NCBI GenBank assembly: GCA_963576735.1
Contig: OY755197.1
Span: 11,730,501 to 11,794,500 of the forward strand
Source of the DNA: Bedellia somnulentella
Lineage: Eukaryota; Arthropoda; Insecta; Lepidoptera; Bedelliidae
Direction: 5' to 3'
DNA length: 64,000 nt
Made by a program: the position numbers and the translations under genes. This document shows positions 40,336 through 51,409 of this stretch, piece after piece. The number at the start of each line of letters is the position of its first letter. Within the stretch, counting starts at the first letter, position 1. Under the pieces are notes generated by a model. It was not told the DNA's origin and ran no database searches. It was given only the letters and a program-made list of their open reading frames with translations.

Positions 40336-40664
40336 GTTAAACCTTTGGTAATGGGATGTTATGGTTAATTCCTAAGCTCAGATAGCGCTTTCTCCAGATT
40401 GAGTAAATAATCTAGCCCAACTCAGCTGTAGCGCGACAGCTTGGTCTCGGCCTAATACTTTGAAGTTGGATAGATTACATCAAAAATACATGTAACTATT
40501 GATGGGATGTAGTTCTATCCAACTGTTTCTGCAATCAGTGATAATTGAGTTACAAAAGAATGTTTGATTAAAATTCTTTATTTCAGATCACTTTCAATCC
40601 ATAAAATGTTAGTAACTGTACACTTAGAGTCTACTGTTAGTACCTACCCTAGATATAAACACTA

Positions 40665-41880
40665 TTATTTACAACATTTGCCGCCCTTAACACAATGTAC
40701 CCTAATCCACTGCAGGACGTAGGGACAATCATACCTGTCAGGGATCGTGGCCAGGACGGTGTTGGGGCTGACGCGAATGCTGGCGAGCGCGCCGGCGCAG
40801 CGCCGCCTAATGATGGCGGACGTGGATGGAACGCTCGCTTCGGCCAACATTCCTGAGGCACTGCATCGCCACGGCAGACCCATCACCGCCCTGAACGCGT
40901 TGTTATATTGGACCCGCAGAGCGCTGTAGGACTTAAGCGTATAATTGGCCCAGAGACTGCAGGTATAAAAAGATGTACAGTACGCTCTAAATAAGGTAAT
41001 TCGTACTGGTTTAGAACATGCTGCGAATCTCCTGGCCAACTTGTTAGCTCTTACCGACAGCGCTCTGCGTTCCCTCTCCATGTCCATATCGTCCTTCAGA
41101 TCCTCCGTCACGTAATGACCGAGATATTTAAAAAATGTTACACGTTTTATTGGTTTCCCGTACAACGTCAAAGGATCCTCGGATGTCTGCTTGTTTCCAG
41201 ATTTGAAAACAAGTAGTTCAGTCTTTTTGACATTGTACAGGATAACGTGCGTGCAAGCATACCTCTCACAAACTGCCACCAATTTCCCAAGACCTCCAAA
41301 CGTAGGGCTCAGCAGAACCATATCATCGGCGTAACTCAGATTGTTCATACAGGTATCTTCTACGAAACATCCGTCACGTTGCCTGCTGAGCTCTACGATT
41401 AGGGCATCCATGTAAATACTAAAAAGGCGGGGAGAGCTTAATCCTCCCTGCCGGACGCCGCACTCCATCCTATACGCTTCCGAGAAGACCCCGGCCCACT
41501 TAACTACATTGTGCTGATGTCCGCACCAGTACTGAAAAATACAGACCAATTCCCTCGGCAAACCGGATTCCAGGAGCTTTTGCCACAACACATCATAGCT
41601 TACCAAATCAAAAGCTTTGGACAAGTCCAAGAAGCATCCATAAACAGGAGTACTTCTCCTGTTATAGTAGGAGACGGTGTGCTTAAGAGCCATTATCGCA
41701 CTCTCGGTAGACAGACCAGCCCTGAAACCGAATTGGGCATCCTGCAAGACTGTGCAACTTTGCAGGCGTAGGTCAAGCACACCGTCCAATACTTTAGAAA
41801 ACCACAGTTGCCAATGAAATAGGCCTATAGTTTGAGCATTTGGACATGTCGCCCGTCTTATTCTTAGCAACCGGTATTAC
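40665..41880 (-). pseudogene. CR1-like LINE RT, C-terminal part
   Basis: The minus strand: FGFRAGLSTESAIMALKH, GCFLDLSKAFDLVSYD (motif A), CGVRQGGLSSPRLFSIYMD, LSYADDMVLLSP (catalytic YADD), then thumb and C-terminal region ending KGGKCCK. Nearly all open; a frameshift lies near 41810 where SLATVV changes frame. Confidence 0.82.
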
Positions 41881-41976
41881 TGCAATGATGTAATTGAAAG
41901 ACGTGCTTGCTGGTTACAAACAACTTACATTATATAATGGCAAGAGGGGGACAAGATGCACTCACACTACACTTCA
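41881..41976 (-). repeat. LARD 3' LTR
   Basis: Identical to most of 51410-51539 but lacks about 35 bp in the middle. Confidence 0.75.
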
Positions 41977-42440
41977 CCTTCCCCCATTGCAAATAAAAAA
42001 ATATTTATTATTAACATATTTTTTAAAGAAATTATTATTCATTAATCTATGGAATGGAATATCGAATAAAAGTAGAAATTAATCTTATACTTATTTAGAA
42101 CCTATTTATCTATTCAATAAAACTTAACTATTATACTTATCGGCGCGACGGATGATTCACATACTTAAATAATTATGTTTATCAAATAATCAATCAAATT
42201 ACTATTAAATAAGTACAGGAAATCTTCAATTGATTATTTAGAATTGATTGTAATGAAAACTAGCATGTTGTTAATGTAATTTTGACGCGACATTTGATTC
42301 AAATATTTAATCAGTTAAGTTGATCAAATACCAATTAAAGTATTGTTAAATAAGTTCATAAAACATCAAGTAATTATTCAGAATTAATTGTGCAGTAAAA
42401 TAACGCATTGCTATTGTAATTTCAATACTTAAAACTAAAA

Positions 42441-42560
42441 ATTGTAAACAAGTGACGTCATGCAACTTGCACGTGCGACGCTTCCTATTGTAAACAAGTG
42501 ACGTCATGCAACTTGCACGTGCGATGCTTCCTATAAATACGGCCGCACCGCCGGCGACAG
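42441..42560 (+). promoter_or_regulatory. Gypsy-2 promoter: two CRE sites and TATA box
   Basis: Each 46-bp repeat contains TGACGTCA (42453-42460 and 42499-42506), the palindrome bound by CREB/ATF bZIP proteins. TATAAATA follows at 42532-42539. Transcription should start about 25-30 bp downstream. The factor is inferred from the motif. Confidence 0.7.
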
Positions 42561-42671
42561 GCATTCTTGCTCGAACCGTCGGACGGTGCGGACCTCCCTT
42601 TGGAACGCCGTTACGCTGCAAGACGAATAAACGAATCTTGGAAAATTGCTGGAGTTTTCTTTCGAAGACCT

Positions 42672-43613
42672 ATGATGAGTCGTCAGGATGATACCAATAT
42701 TTGTGACGTCAGCAATGCTGACGTCACACTTTTTAAAAATGCTCCTGAGGCGCCCCCGCCGTCATCAGAAGTGGGATGCGAGGAGTCTTCCCGAGCCGCT
42801 GCCTCACCAGCTCGTTCACCACCTGATCAACTGGAACAAGCCAACACCCAGCACCCAGAACCTGTGCTGGTTGACCATACACCATTGGGAGCTGTACCAC
42901 GATCAAGTATGCCAACATACCCTCACTATGGCCTACAGATGGGAGAGGTACCACCACAGTTCCTGATGCAAATGATGGAAACTATGCAGAAAATGTCGGA
43001 ACGCTTATGTGCTACACCCACCGAACCAAGAACAAGAATCAAGGACGTCTACTTACCATCATTCGACCCAGATACCCACGTCAGCGTACGAGAATGGTGT
43101 CGTCATATAGACCAAGCGATTGAAGCATACAAACTAGATGACTTCGACGTACGTATGAAGGTCTGCAGCCTACTGAAGGGACGTGCCAAGATGTGGATTG
43201 ATGATTGGATGGTCAATACTGCATCATGGGAAGAGTTGCGCAATAATCTCATCACCACGTTCGAGCCTGAAAACCGTTACTCCCGGGACATCATCATGTT
43301 TCGAGATCATGTTTACGACTCTACAAAGGACGTCGCGGAGTTTCTGTCACGAGCCTGGACCCTGTGGAAAAGAGTCACCAAAGACAAACTAGGAGACGAA
43401 TATGCCGTGGAGGCAGTGATTGGATGCGTAAACGAAGACCGCTTACGCATTGAACTAATGAATGCCAGGGCGACCACTGTTCCTGAACTCATCTCAGTTG
43501 CATCATCCATCCGGAAAAGACGCGGTCACCCCGGCTCTGCTTCTTCCAACGGTAACAAACGTCCACGTTTTTTCGGACCAGACGCCATCTACGTCAAGCT
43601 GCCGTATATGTAA
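42672..43613 (+). CDS. Gypsy-2 gag, 313 aa
   Basis: The structural capsid protein. The first in-frame ATG (MMSRQDDTN) lies inside the 5' LTR, so about 30 codons are LTR-encoded. Middle: SVREWCRHIDQAIEAYKLDD and MWIDDWMV, then ITTFEPENRYSRDI and VAEFLSRAWTLWKRV, matching retrotransposon gag capsids. It stops at 43613 just after a T6 run. The zinc knuckles expected at the end of gag are in the next frame (pol). Confidence 0.85.
   Translation: MMSRQDDTNICDVSNADVTLFKNAPEAPPPSSEVGCEESSRAAASPARSPPDQLEQANTQHPEPVLVDHTPLGAVPRSSMPTYPHYGLQMGEVPPQFLMQMMETMQKMSERLCATPTEPRTRIKDVYLPSFDPDTHVSVREWCRHIDQAIEAYKLDDFDVRMKVCSLLKGRAKMWIDDWMVNTASWEELRNNLITTFEPENRYSRDIIMFRDHVYDSTKDVAEFLSRAWTLWKRVTKDKLGDEYAVEAVIGCVNEDRLRIELMNARATTVPELISVASSIRKRRGHPGSASSNGNKRPRFFGPDAIYVKLPYM
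42702..42728. promoter_or_regulatory. Palindrome with two CRE cores, inside gag
   Basis: TGTGACGTCAGCA, one base, then its exact complement. It adds two TGACGTCA-type cores to the LTR while coding gag residues. Confidence 0.75.
42766..42782 (+). promoter_or_regulatory. Candidate offset primer-binding site
   Basis: CAGAAGTGGGATGCGAG directly follows the LTR. It is complementary, with one mismatch, to animal tRNA-Leu(CAA) just inside its 3' end (recalled), skipping the terminal CCA and next few bases. It also codes gag residues. Confidence 0.45.
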
Positions 43614-46600
43614 GAAGACAAACCACAATACCAATGACTGCAGATTCAAGTCATCAGCTTCAGATCCCAAACCTGAAGCTAACAGCAACAAGGATACGAA
43701 GACAACGGTAACTCCTGCTTCCACCTGTACTTTTTGCAAGAAAACAGGCCACACTTATGAAGTCTGCTTCAAACGTCAACGAACACTGACCTCAAACGTG
43801 AACTGCGTGGCTGGCAGCAAGTTGGCTCCTATCACCATCAAAATAGGAGACAAGATTTTGCAAGCCGTCTTCGACAGCGGGGCCGAGTGCTCCATCATCA
43901 AAGAATCTGTGGCTGCTGCTTTGCCTGGCCAACGGAAACCAGTAGTGAATTATTTGAAAGGGATTGGCCAATTTCCAGCTCTGTCCCTAACCAAACTTAC
44001 AACCATATGCGTCATAGATACTATCAGTGTTGAACTGGAATTTCACGAATTGCCCGACTATGAGATGTCAACGAACATCTTAGTGGGTATGAACCTGATC
44101 CACGACACCAATTTAAGTGTAATTATCACTTCCACCGGGACTCAACTAATCCACAACACACCCGTCAACCACGTGACTACAAGTTCTCCTCTCTTCAACA
44201 ACCTAGACTGTGACCTGACCAATGAAGACGAAGTCCTGGAACTTCGCCATCTTCTCAATAAATACCAACACCTATTTATCCGTGGATATCCTAAGACTAG
44301 AGTCAACACCGGAGAACTAGAAATCCGACTGAAGAACCCTGACAAGTTTGTGGAACGAAGACCATATCGCCTCAGCCCAGTGGAACGAGAAAAGGTTCGC
44401 ACTATAATTCAAGAACTCCTGGATCATAACATCATTCGTGAAAGCAAATCTCCCTACTCAAGCCCCATCATTTTAGTCAAGAAGAAGAATGGTGACGACC
44501 GGCTTTGTGTGGACTTTCGAGAACTGAACTCAAATACTCTCCGCGACCATTACCCGCTTCCGTTGATAAATGATCAAATCGACCAGCTGGCAAATGGTTA
44601 TTTCTACACAAGCCTTGACATGGCCGCTGGCTTCCACCAGATTCCTATTGGTGAAGCATCTATAGAGAAAACCGCCTTCGTTACACCAGATGGATTATAT
44701 GAATACTTAACCATGCCGTTTGGCTTGAGCAATGCCTGTTCGGTTTACCAACGATGCATCAACAGAGCTCTAGCACCATTGCTTGGAACTGCTGCACAAG
44801 TCTACGTGGACGACGTATTGAGTAAATGCTCAGATTTCGCCGAGGGAATCGCTCATCTGGAGCGAATCCTCATTGCACTTCAAGACTCTGGATTCTCCAT
44901 CAACGCAGACAAGTGCAGTTTCTTCAAACGGACCATTGAATATCTCGGAAACGTAGTTTCTGATGGTCAAATACGACCAAGTCCACGAAAAGTAGAAGCC
45001 CTCGTAAAATCTCCAGTACCCAAAACTGTCAAGCAACTCAGGCAGTTCAACGGGTTGGCTGGATACTTCAGAAAGTACATCCCCGACTTTTCCCGTGTGA
45101 TGGTTCCTTTGTACGAACTGACGAAGCAAGGAGCAAAATGGACATGGACGGACAAGCACGAGAAAGCTCGTAACATTATCATAGAGTGCCTTACGTCTAC
45201 CCCAGTACTTACATTGTTTCAAGAAGAAGCTCCCATTCAACTATACACGGATGCAAGCAGCCTCGGTTTTGGTGCAGTGCTGGTACAGATCATCAATGGG
45301 CGTCAACATGCGGTTGCCTTTATGAGCATGAGAACCACGGATGCTGAAAGCCGCTACCACTCCTACGAACTGGAAACACTAGCAGTGGTACGTGCGATAA
45401 AACACTTCCGCCAGTACCTATACGGGCGAAAATTCACCGTGATAACAGATTGCAATGCCTTGAAAGCTTCAAAACATAAAAAGGATCTCTTACCGAGGAT
45501 TCATCGCTGGTGGGCGTTCTTACAAAACTACGACTTCGAGGTGGAATATCGCAAGGGCGAACGCCTGCAGCATGCTGATTTCTTCAGTAGAAACCCTGTT
45601 GAGTTGGCAGTCAACGTAATGACGAGAGACATGGAATGGCTCAAGATTGAACAGCGGCGAGACGAAGAACTACGACCAATAATGGACAACATCAGCGACA
45701 ACAATCCCGTAGAAGGTTATGTCTTGGATGACAATATCTTGAAGAAGAACATAGACGATTCTACATTCGGCCAGCAGCTCAGTATAGTCGTTCCCAAATC
45801 CTTTCAGTGGAGCACCATAAACTCTTTTCACACTGCATTAAAACACCCAGGCTGGGAAAAGACACTACAGAAAATTCGAGAAACTTACTGGTTCCATAAC
45901 ATGAGTTCTACTGTTCGAAGATTTGTGGATAACTGTATTGTATGCCGAACATCCAAAGGAAGATCTGGAGCCATTCAAGCCCAATTACACCCATTACAAA
46001 AACCGTCTGCTGCCTTCCAGGTTATTCATATGGACATAACCGGCAAACTGGGTACTCCAGATGATCAACAGTACGTCATAGTTACTGTTGACGCCTTTTC
46101 GAAGTATATCTTGTTGTACTTCAGTAACAACAAAACTCCGCACAGTACGTTAGCAGCCTTAAAACGTATGGTGCATCTATTTGGTGCTCCGGTCCAAATC
46201 ATCGTAGATGGAGGAAGAGAGTTCCTGGGCGAGTTCAAGGAATACTGCGACAATACTGGAATAAACGTCCATGCTATCGCTCCAGGAGTAAGCCGAGCGA
46301 ATGGCCAAGTTGAAAGGGTAGTGGCAACCCTCAAAAATGCTTTGGTAATGATTAAAAACTACGAATCAGAGCCATGGCACACCACACTTGAAGAACTTCA
46401 ACTGGCAATGAACTGCACACCACATCGAGTCACTGGTGTTGCACCACTTACACTAATCACACAACGAAAACACTGCGTACCTCCCGAGATTCTAAGCTTG
46501 GTGGATATTGACAACGAAACAGTGGATATCGAAGCGCTTACTCGACGAGTGCAAGATAAGATGACCCGTTCCAGCGAACAAGACCGACAACGCTTCAACC

Positions 46601-46956
46601 TACGCAAGGCCAAAGTCCACCATTTCCAAAGAGGAGACTACGTATTGGTCAAGAACAACCCTCGTAACCAAACTTCACTTGACCTTAAATACAGCGAGCC
46701 ATATGAAATCTTTCGAATACTGGAAAACGACCGGTATTTGGTGAAGAAAGTCATCGGCAGAGGACGACCCCGCAAAGTCGCCCATGACCAGCTGCGCCGT
46801 GCTCCACAACCTGGCGAACAGTTGACCGTATCGGCGGGAAACCAATCACCTGCTCATCGGGATCCTGCTGCAGAGCCAGCTCCATCCACTTCACGAGATG
46901 AGCTGCAAATACAATCAAACCACAACCTACTAGGCGAGGAAAACTCATCTGAATAA
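43462..46956 (+). CDS. Gypsy-2 pol polyprotein, 1164 aa
   Basis: Two zinc knuckles (CRICKKTNHNTNDC, CTFCKKTGHTYEVC; residues about 45-110), aspartic protease (VFDSGAECSII, about 137), RT (DRLCVDFRELN, FYTSLDMAAGFHQIP, catalytic VYVDDVLS near 455), RNase H (LYTDASSLGFGAVL, near 595), integrase zinc domain (NCIVCRTSKG), integrase core (MDITGKLG, IIVDGGREFLGEF, GQVERVVATLK) and a basic C-terminal domain. All catalytic residues are visible. The frame is +1 relative to gag, overlapping it by 152 nt. The ATG at 43462 is probably incidental; expression should come from a frameshift at or near the T6 run at 43568-43573, or a one-base indel separates them here. Confidence 0.92.
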   Translation: MPGRPLFLNSSQLHHPSGKDAVTPALLLPTVTNVHVFSDQTPSTSSCRICKKTNHNTNDCRFKSSASDPKPEANSNKDTKTTVTPASTCTFCKKTGHTYEVCFKRQRTLTSNVNCVAGSKLAPITIKIGDKILQAVFDSGAECSIIKESVAAALPGQRKPVVNYLKGIGQFPALSLTKLTTICVIDTISVELEFHELPDYEMSTNILVGMNLIHDTNLSVIITSTGTQLIHNTPVNHVTTSSPLFNNLDCDLTNEDEVLELRHLLNKYQHLFIRGYPKTRVNTGELEIRLKNPDKFVERRPYRLSPVEREKVRTIIQELLDHNIIRESKSPYSSPIILVKKKNGDDRLCVDFRELNSNTLRDHYPLPLINDQIDQLANGYFYTSLDMAAGFHQIPIGEASIEKTAFVTPDGLYEYLTMPFGLSNACSVYQRCINRALAPLLGTAAQVYVDDVLSKCSDFAEGIAHLERILIALQDSGFSINADKCSFFKRTIEYLGNVVSDGQIRPSPRKVEALVKSPVPKTVKQLRQFNGLAGYFRKYIPDFSRVMVPLYELTKQGAKWTWTDKHEKARNIIIECLTSTPVLTLFQEEAPIQLYTDASSLGFGAVLVQIINGRQHAVAFMSMRTTDAESRYHSYELETLAVVRAIKHFRQYLYGRKFTVITDCNALKASKHKKDLLPRIHRWWAFLQNYDFEVEYRKGERLQHADFFSRNPVELAVNVMTRDMEWLKIEQRRDEELRPIMDNISDNNPVEGYVLDDNILKKNIDDSTFGQQLSIVVPKSFQWSTINSFHTALKHPGWEKTLQKIRETYWFHNMSSTVRRFVDNCIVCRTSKGRSGAIQAQLHPLQKPSAAFQVIHMDITGKLGTPDDQQYVIVTVDAFSKYILLYFSNNKTPHSTLAALKRMVHLFGAPVQIIVDGGREFLGEFKEYCDNTGINVHAIAPGVSRANGQVERVVATLKNALVMIKNYESEPWHTTLEELQLAMNCTPHRVTGVAPLTLITQRKHCVPPEILSLVDIDNETVDIEALTRRVQDKMTRSSEQDRQRFNLRKAKVHHFQRGDYVLVKNNPRNQTSLDLKYSEPYEIFRILENDRYLVKKVIGRGRPRKVAHDQLRRAPQPGEQLTVSAGNQSPAHRDPAAEPAPSTSRDELQIQSNHNLLGEENSSE

Positions 46957-46998
46957 TGGGGTAAGCAACTCAATATTCAATAATTTCATAAAATCCTT

Positions 46999-47310
46999 CA
47001 GCAAATCTACGAGACCCTCCGAGAACCTCCGAGAAATCTACGAGACCCTCCGAGACCCCCCGAGAAATCTACGAGACCCTCCGAGAATCTCCGAGAACCT
47101 TCGAGACCACTGCAATAACAACTCCGAGAACTAACTAATATTACTAGCACTGATATGCTACAACTAACTATGATTACATAAAACTAATAAGATAAAGCGA
47201 CGCAAGTTGCCCACAGATCCACTACTCAGAAAAATCTCTTTCTGCTATTACAGGAATCTACGAGACCCTACGAGACTCTACGAGACCCTACGAGACTACG
47301 AAAACCCACA
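46999..47310 (+). repeat. CGAGA minisatellite before the 3' LTR
   Basis: Many imperfect copies of a 9-12 bp unit (CTACGAGACCCT, CTCCGAGAACCT, CCGAGAAAT) at 46999-47110 and again at 47250-47310. Function unknown. Confidence 0.75.
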
Positions 47311-47367
47311 AGAACAAAATTCAATAAGGCTGGTGCAGAGCGCGCACCGCCTGTCAGTATGGCCGTA

Positions 47368-47992
47368 TCGGCGCGACGGATGATTCACATACTTAAATAA
47401 TTATGTTTATCAAATAATCAATCAAATTACTATTAAATAAGTACAGGAAATCTTCAATTGATTATTTAGAATTGATTGTAATGAAAACTAGCATGTTGTT
47501 AATGTAATTTTGACGCGACATTTGATTCAAATATTTAATCAGTTAAGTTGATCAAATACCAATTAAAGTATTGTTAAATAAGTTCATAAAACATCAAGTA
47601 ATTATTCAGAATTAATTGTGCAGTAAAATAACGCATTGCTATTGTAATTTCAATACTTAAAACTAAAAATTGTAAACAAGTGACGTCATGCAACTTGCAC
47701 GTGCGACGCTTCCTATTGTAAACAAGTGACGTCATGCAACTTGCACGTGCGATGCTTCCTATAAATACGGCCGCACCGCCGGCGACAGGCATTCTTGCTC
47801 GAACCGTCGGACGGTGCGGACCTCCCTTTGGAACGCCGTTACGCTGCAAGACGAATAAACGAATCTTGGAGAATTGCTGGAGTTTTCTTTCGAAGACCTA
47901 TGATGAGTCGTCAGGATGATACCAATATTTGTGACGTCAGCAATGCTGACGTCACACTTTTTAAAAATGCTCCTGAGGCGCCCCCGCCGTCA
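47368..47992 (+). repeat. Gypsy-2 3' LTR
   Basis: Second LTR copy. No purine-rich tract precedes it (the bases are TCAGTATGGCCGTA). The LTR-encoded gag start also reads into flanking DNA here, with no function expected. Confidence 0.9.
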
Positions 47993-48377
47993 TACTTAAT
48001 AAAATATATTAGTAAAATCCGGGATAATCAAACAAATCGTAGGCCAAACAATTTGCCGCGTAATCACAATCAAGTAAAATTTAAAAGACATTTCATAGTA
48101 CTTTAACCACATATAATTTTTTTATACATTTCTCCTTCACAATAGTCATTAACTTTATTATATGTTGTTCATTTTTTATACTATTCTCTCTTACATTTTT
48201 ATCATATATTTAAAATAGCTGTGGACAACCATGCTTCCATCTCAAGTCATTTACTTTTTATATATATTTCATTTCTCATCAAGGTACACAAACATATTTA
48301 TTGGGTCGGCCGCCCTTTTACATAATATAATTATTCATTATATGATATAATTTATTCATTTCTTTTCATTACAAGGT

Positions 48378-49857
48378 ACAAATGTTGTTCTTGGACCTTT
48401 CCAAGGCCTTTGACTCAATCTCAATTTTGATTCTGCTGAGGAAACTTGAGACCCTAGGAGTGCGCGGTGTGGCCCTGGACTGGTTCAAAAGCTACTTGGA
48501 GAACCGTAGTCAACTCACAAAGGTTGGGTCACACGAAAGTGACCTTGCAAAAGTCAGCTATGGAGTTCCGCAAGGCAGCATCCTGGGTCCTACTCTCTTC
48601 TTGGCTTACCTTAACGACTTACTTACTGCTGACCTAGGAGCCTCCAGGACAATTTGCTACGCAGATGACACGGCTCTAGTATATAAAGGATCCACGTGGG
48701 ACGCGGTGAAAGCAGCGGCAGAAACAAGTTTACCCTCCGTTCAGCAGTGGCTGAATGACAACCTACTCACTCTAAACACAGAAAAAAGCTTATTTCTGTG
48801 CTTTTATAAGACCAGCTCCTAAAAACCCCCGTCTCTTGATATCTTAAAAATGCACAAGTGTGGTGCGATTCCTGAAGCCCCCCGATTGTGCAACTGCAAT
48901 GTTATAAAAAGGTCTCCCCACGCCAAGTACATGGGTCTGATACTCGACGAGCGACTTAGCTACGAAATGCATGTACTCAACCTGTCGAAGAGAGTACGTA
49001 GACTTATAGGGGTCATGTCACTTCTCAGAGGCGCTGCAGATTTTAAGGTCCTGCGGACAGTCTACTTCGCTTTGTGCCAATCCCTTCTCACATATTGCAT
49101 TGAAATATGGGGAGGGGCAGCAAAAACATTTATGATAGGACTAGAAAGATCCCAGCGCGCTCTACTTAAAGTCATGCTGAAAAAACCATTTAGTTACCCC
49201 ACGGACCTTCTATATAAAGAGGCATCAGTCCTCAGAGTGAGGCAGTTGTATATTCAGCAGGTTTGCGTCTCAATGCATAATTCTCTTCTGTCCTCTACTG
49301 AACTGAACCTCCTTAGGTCTTCCCGGGTCTACCAGATAGTGGTTCCCGCGGTAAAGACTACTTTTGCTAGACAAAACGGCTTGTCGGCTTTTATAACAAT
49401 TTACAATAAAATGGCACATAAAGGTATTATTAACAAAAACGACCCCACCCACCAAGTTAAATTAAACCTGTTTAGGTGGCTGCTCGACGCAAATTACGAT
49501 GACACAGAAAGTATTCTACATTCCTGCATATAATAACTTATTGGTATAACATATTCTTCTTCTTATTATTATTATTATAATTTTTAATATATCTATTATA
49601 TTAAATTAATATATATATAAATATATGTATATATACATTAATCTGTTTTCCTACATTACTCACCCGATAACCCTCCATGTAAATATTTTTCCTTTCCTTT
49701 AAACTTAAATTTTCATCTATTTTGTGTAATTAAATTCAATTAACAGTGTAAATACAAACTGTCAACTGGTTTCCCAAAATACAGGCTTGCCTAGTTTGGG
49801 AACCCCTGTTCAATTCTGTACTGTACATATGCCTTATCAAATAAACATTTTTTTTTT
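48378..49857 (+). pseudogene. 5'-truncated LINE, RT second half
   Basis: Starts inside RT motif A (FLDLSKAFDSI), has GVPQGSILGPTLF and ICYADDTALVY (catalytic), and continues through KYMGLILDERLSYEMH and LTYCIEIWGGAAKTF to a stop at 49531-49533. One in-frame TAA at 48820-48822 is the only break. The 3' end is AAATAAACATTTTTTTTTT. Jockey/CR1-type and fairly young. Confidence 0.85.
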
Positions 49858-51338
49858 AATATTTTTACTATATTTCATTTATTTATTCCATTCACTTACC
49901 TATTCTACAGTCTCTCTCTTTTAACACTCTTTTAATGTCCAATTTTCTTCACGAAGGGTATTCAACCGCGTCATGATCAGAAAAAAAGGATTTAGAGATC
50001 TGCTTTGTACCTTGGTGTACCTTGTATGACTTTTTATACTGCATTCAAAAACCTTTCATTATTCTACAATCAATATTTGGTTGTGAATTGGTAAATAATC
50101 GAAATAACATTTGAGTGATCAAGTCAAATGTACATCAAAAACTTATCAATTGAAACTACCTTTCTAAAAACTTCATTTCATAAACTTTCAAATCCATCGT
50201 ACTAACTTTGACTACATTCCATTACCTTTTTAAATCATAACAATCACATCGCTTTACTATCTCGATCATACCACACACAGCGATGACTTCATAGAATTCT
50301 TCACGCCATATATGTATGCAACGCTATCTCTTCCATCGCCGACCAAACCATACGCAAATATCAGCCTAGCAACAGCCATCTGAGAACACCTTCCTTTACC
50401 TAAATTCTTAGTTTCATACTTCAGTAAACCTCACTTTTATGTTTTTCAATAATATCAATTCATTTGACTTTACTTACAGATTTTCTTTCATTTCTACCAT
50501 GCTTATTTAATATTTTCTTTAACAATACACCACAATAATCCACTTCTTTTCTTTGACAGTATGAACATTATTTTGAAAAATAAAATTACTTTATCACAAA
50601 TACTTCATAGCTCAGACAGGCTAACAAAATATTTAATGCAAACATTTTTTTATGTAACATAGTTCACATCGTATATCTTACTATATTATTCTCGCATAAT
50701 AACTATCTTTTCAACGTTAATTTAAAATGATTCGTAAGCGCACTAAGAATAGTAAAATTATATTATATTGGTATACAGTTTCTAATTACTAAAGATTTTA
50801 ACTGAATTAATAAAAAAACCCCAAATTATTAAATTACTTCTACTTCTATTTTAATTAATAGGAATGCTAGATTATTTTAAAAATAAACTATCGATAAAAC
50901 TAAACCTTAAATTCAATGTCACTGTATTCACACACGGACACAAAATAGTCTTATAATTCAGCCACTGAAAGATTTTCTTGCCAATGAAAAACATCCATAT
51001 GAGGGTCACTTCATCTGAGATACGTCAGCTAGAGTCCATACTGGTATGTTTGGGATATTCTTGTGGGGTTTTCCTTTTCATTATAATGATGTTTAGTCTT
51101 GGAAATAACTTTTCTTCAGTTAGTCTCTTCACCTTAAACGGATATTGGTTGGTGTGGTATCATATTATAATACGTACGGCGTCACTATGTATGTATTTGT
51201 CGAAATGTTTTCATTAGCACTTATAGTATTTTTCTTAAAACTTGTTATTTTCAAAGTTATTATACTTTCACTTCAACACATAATAAAAAAAAAACATATT
51301 TCTGTACTCGTGCGCAGCGCAGCCGTGTGGCCGCACTG
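49858..51338. other. LARD interior, no gene seen
   Basis: AT-rich with no conserved coding frame; short open stretches at 50978-51598 show no family features. This is the 5' interior of the minus-strand LTR element. Confidence 0.5.
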
Positions 51339-51409
51339 GCAGGGTCGCCATGCAATGTAGAATAAAGTACAATGTACGATTTGTTCGAATTATCCTGGCA
51401 AGGTCGCCA
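51339..51409 (-). promoter_or_regulatory. Duplicated primer-binding-site block
   Basis: GGCAGGGTCGCCATGCAATG (51339-51358) and GGCAAGGTCGCCATGCAATG (51396-51415) are near-copies 57 bp apart. The second adjoins the LTR and reads TGGCGACCTTGCC on the minus strand, matching a tRNA-Arg-like 3' end. Confidence 0.6.

Larger units (their letters stand above)
42140..42764 (+). repeat. Gypsy-2 5' LTR
   Basis: It carries two 46-bp tandem repeats (42441-42486 and 42487-42532), a TATA box and the first codons of gag. It does not begin with TG. Confidence 0.9.
42140..47992 (+). mobile_element. Gypsy LTR retrotransposon, young (Gypsy-2)
   Basis: LTRs 42140-42764 and 47368-47992 (625 bp each) differ at only one base that I could see. 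TACTTA flanks both sides (42134-42139 and 47993-47998). Gag is followed by an intact 1164-residue pol. No env. The near-identical LTRs and open pol point to a very recent insertion. Confidence 0.92.

Noticed and set aside
40649..40929. Short frames on both strands at the CR1-like RT end
   Set aside because: Shadows of the minus-strand RT C-terminus.
46999..47310. CRISPR-like repeat array
   Set aside because: The units are short, imperfect and contiguous with no unique spacers, inside a eukaryotic LTR element.
47795..48106. Gag-like open frame at the 3' LTR
   Set aside because: It is the LTR-encoded gag start running into flanking DNA; it lacks any gag body.
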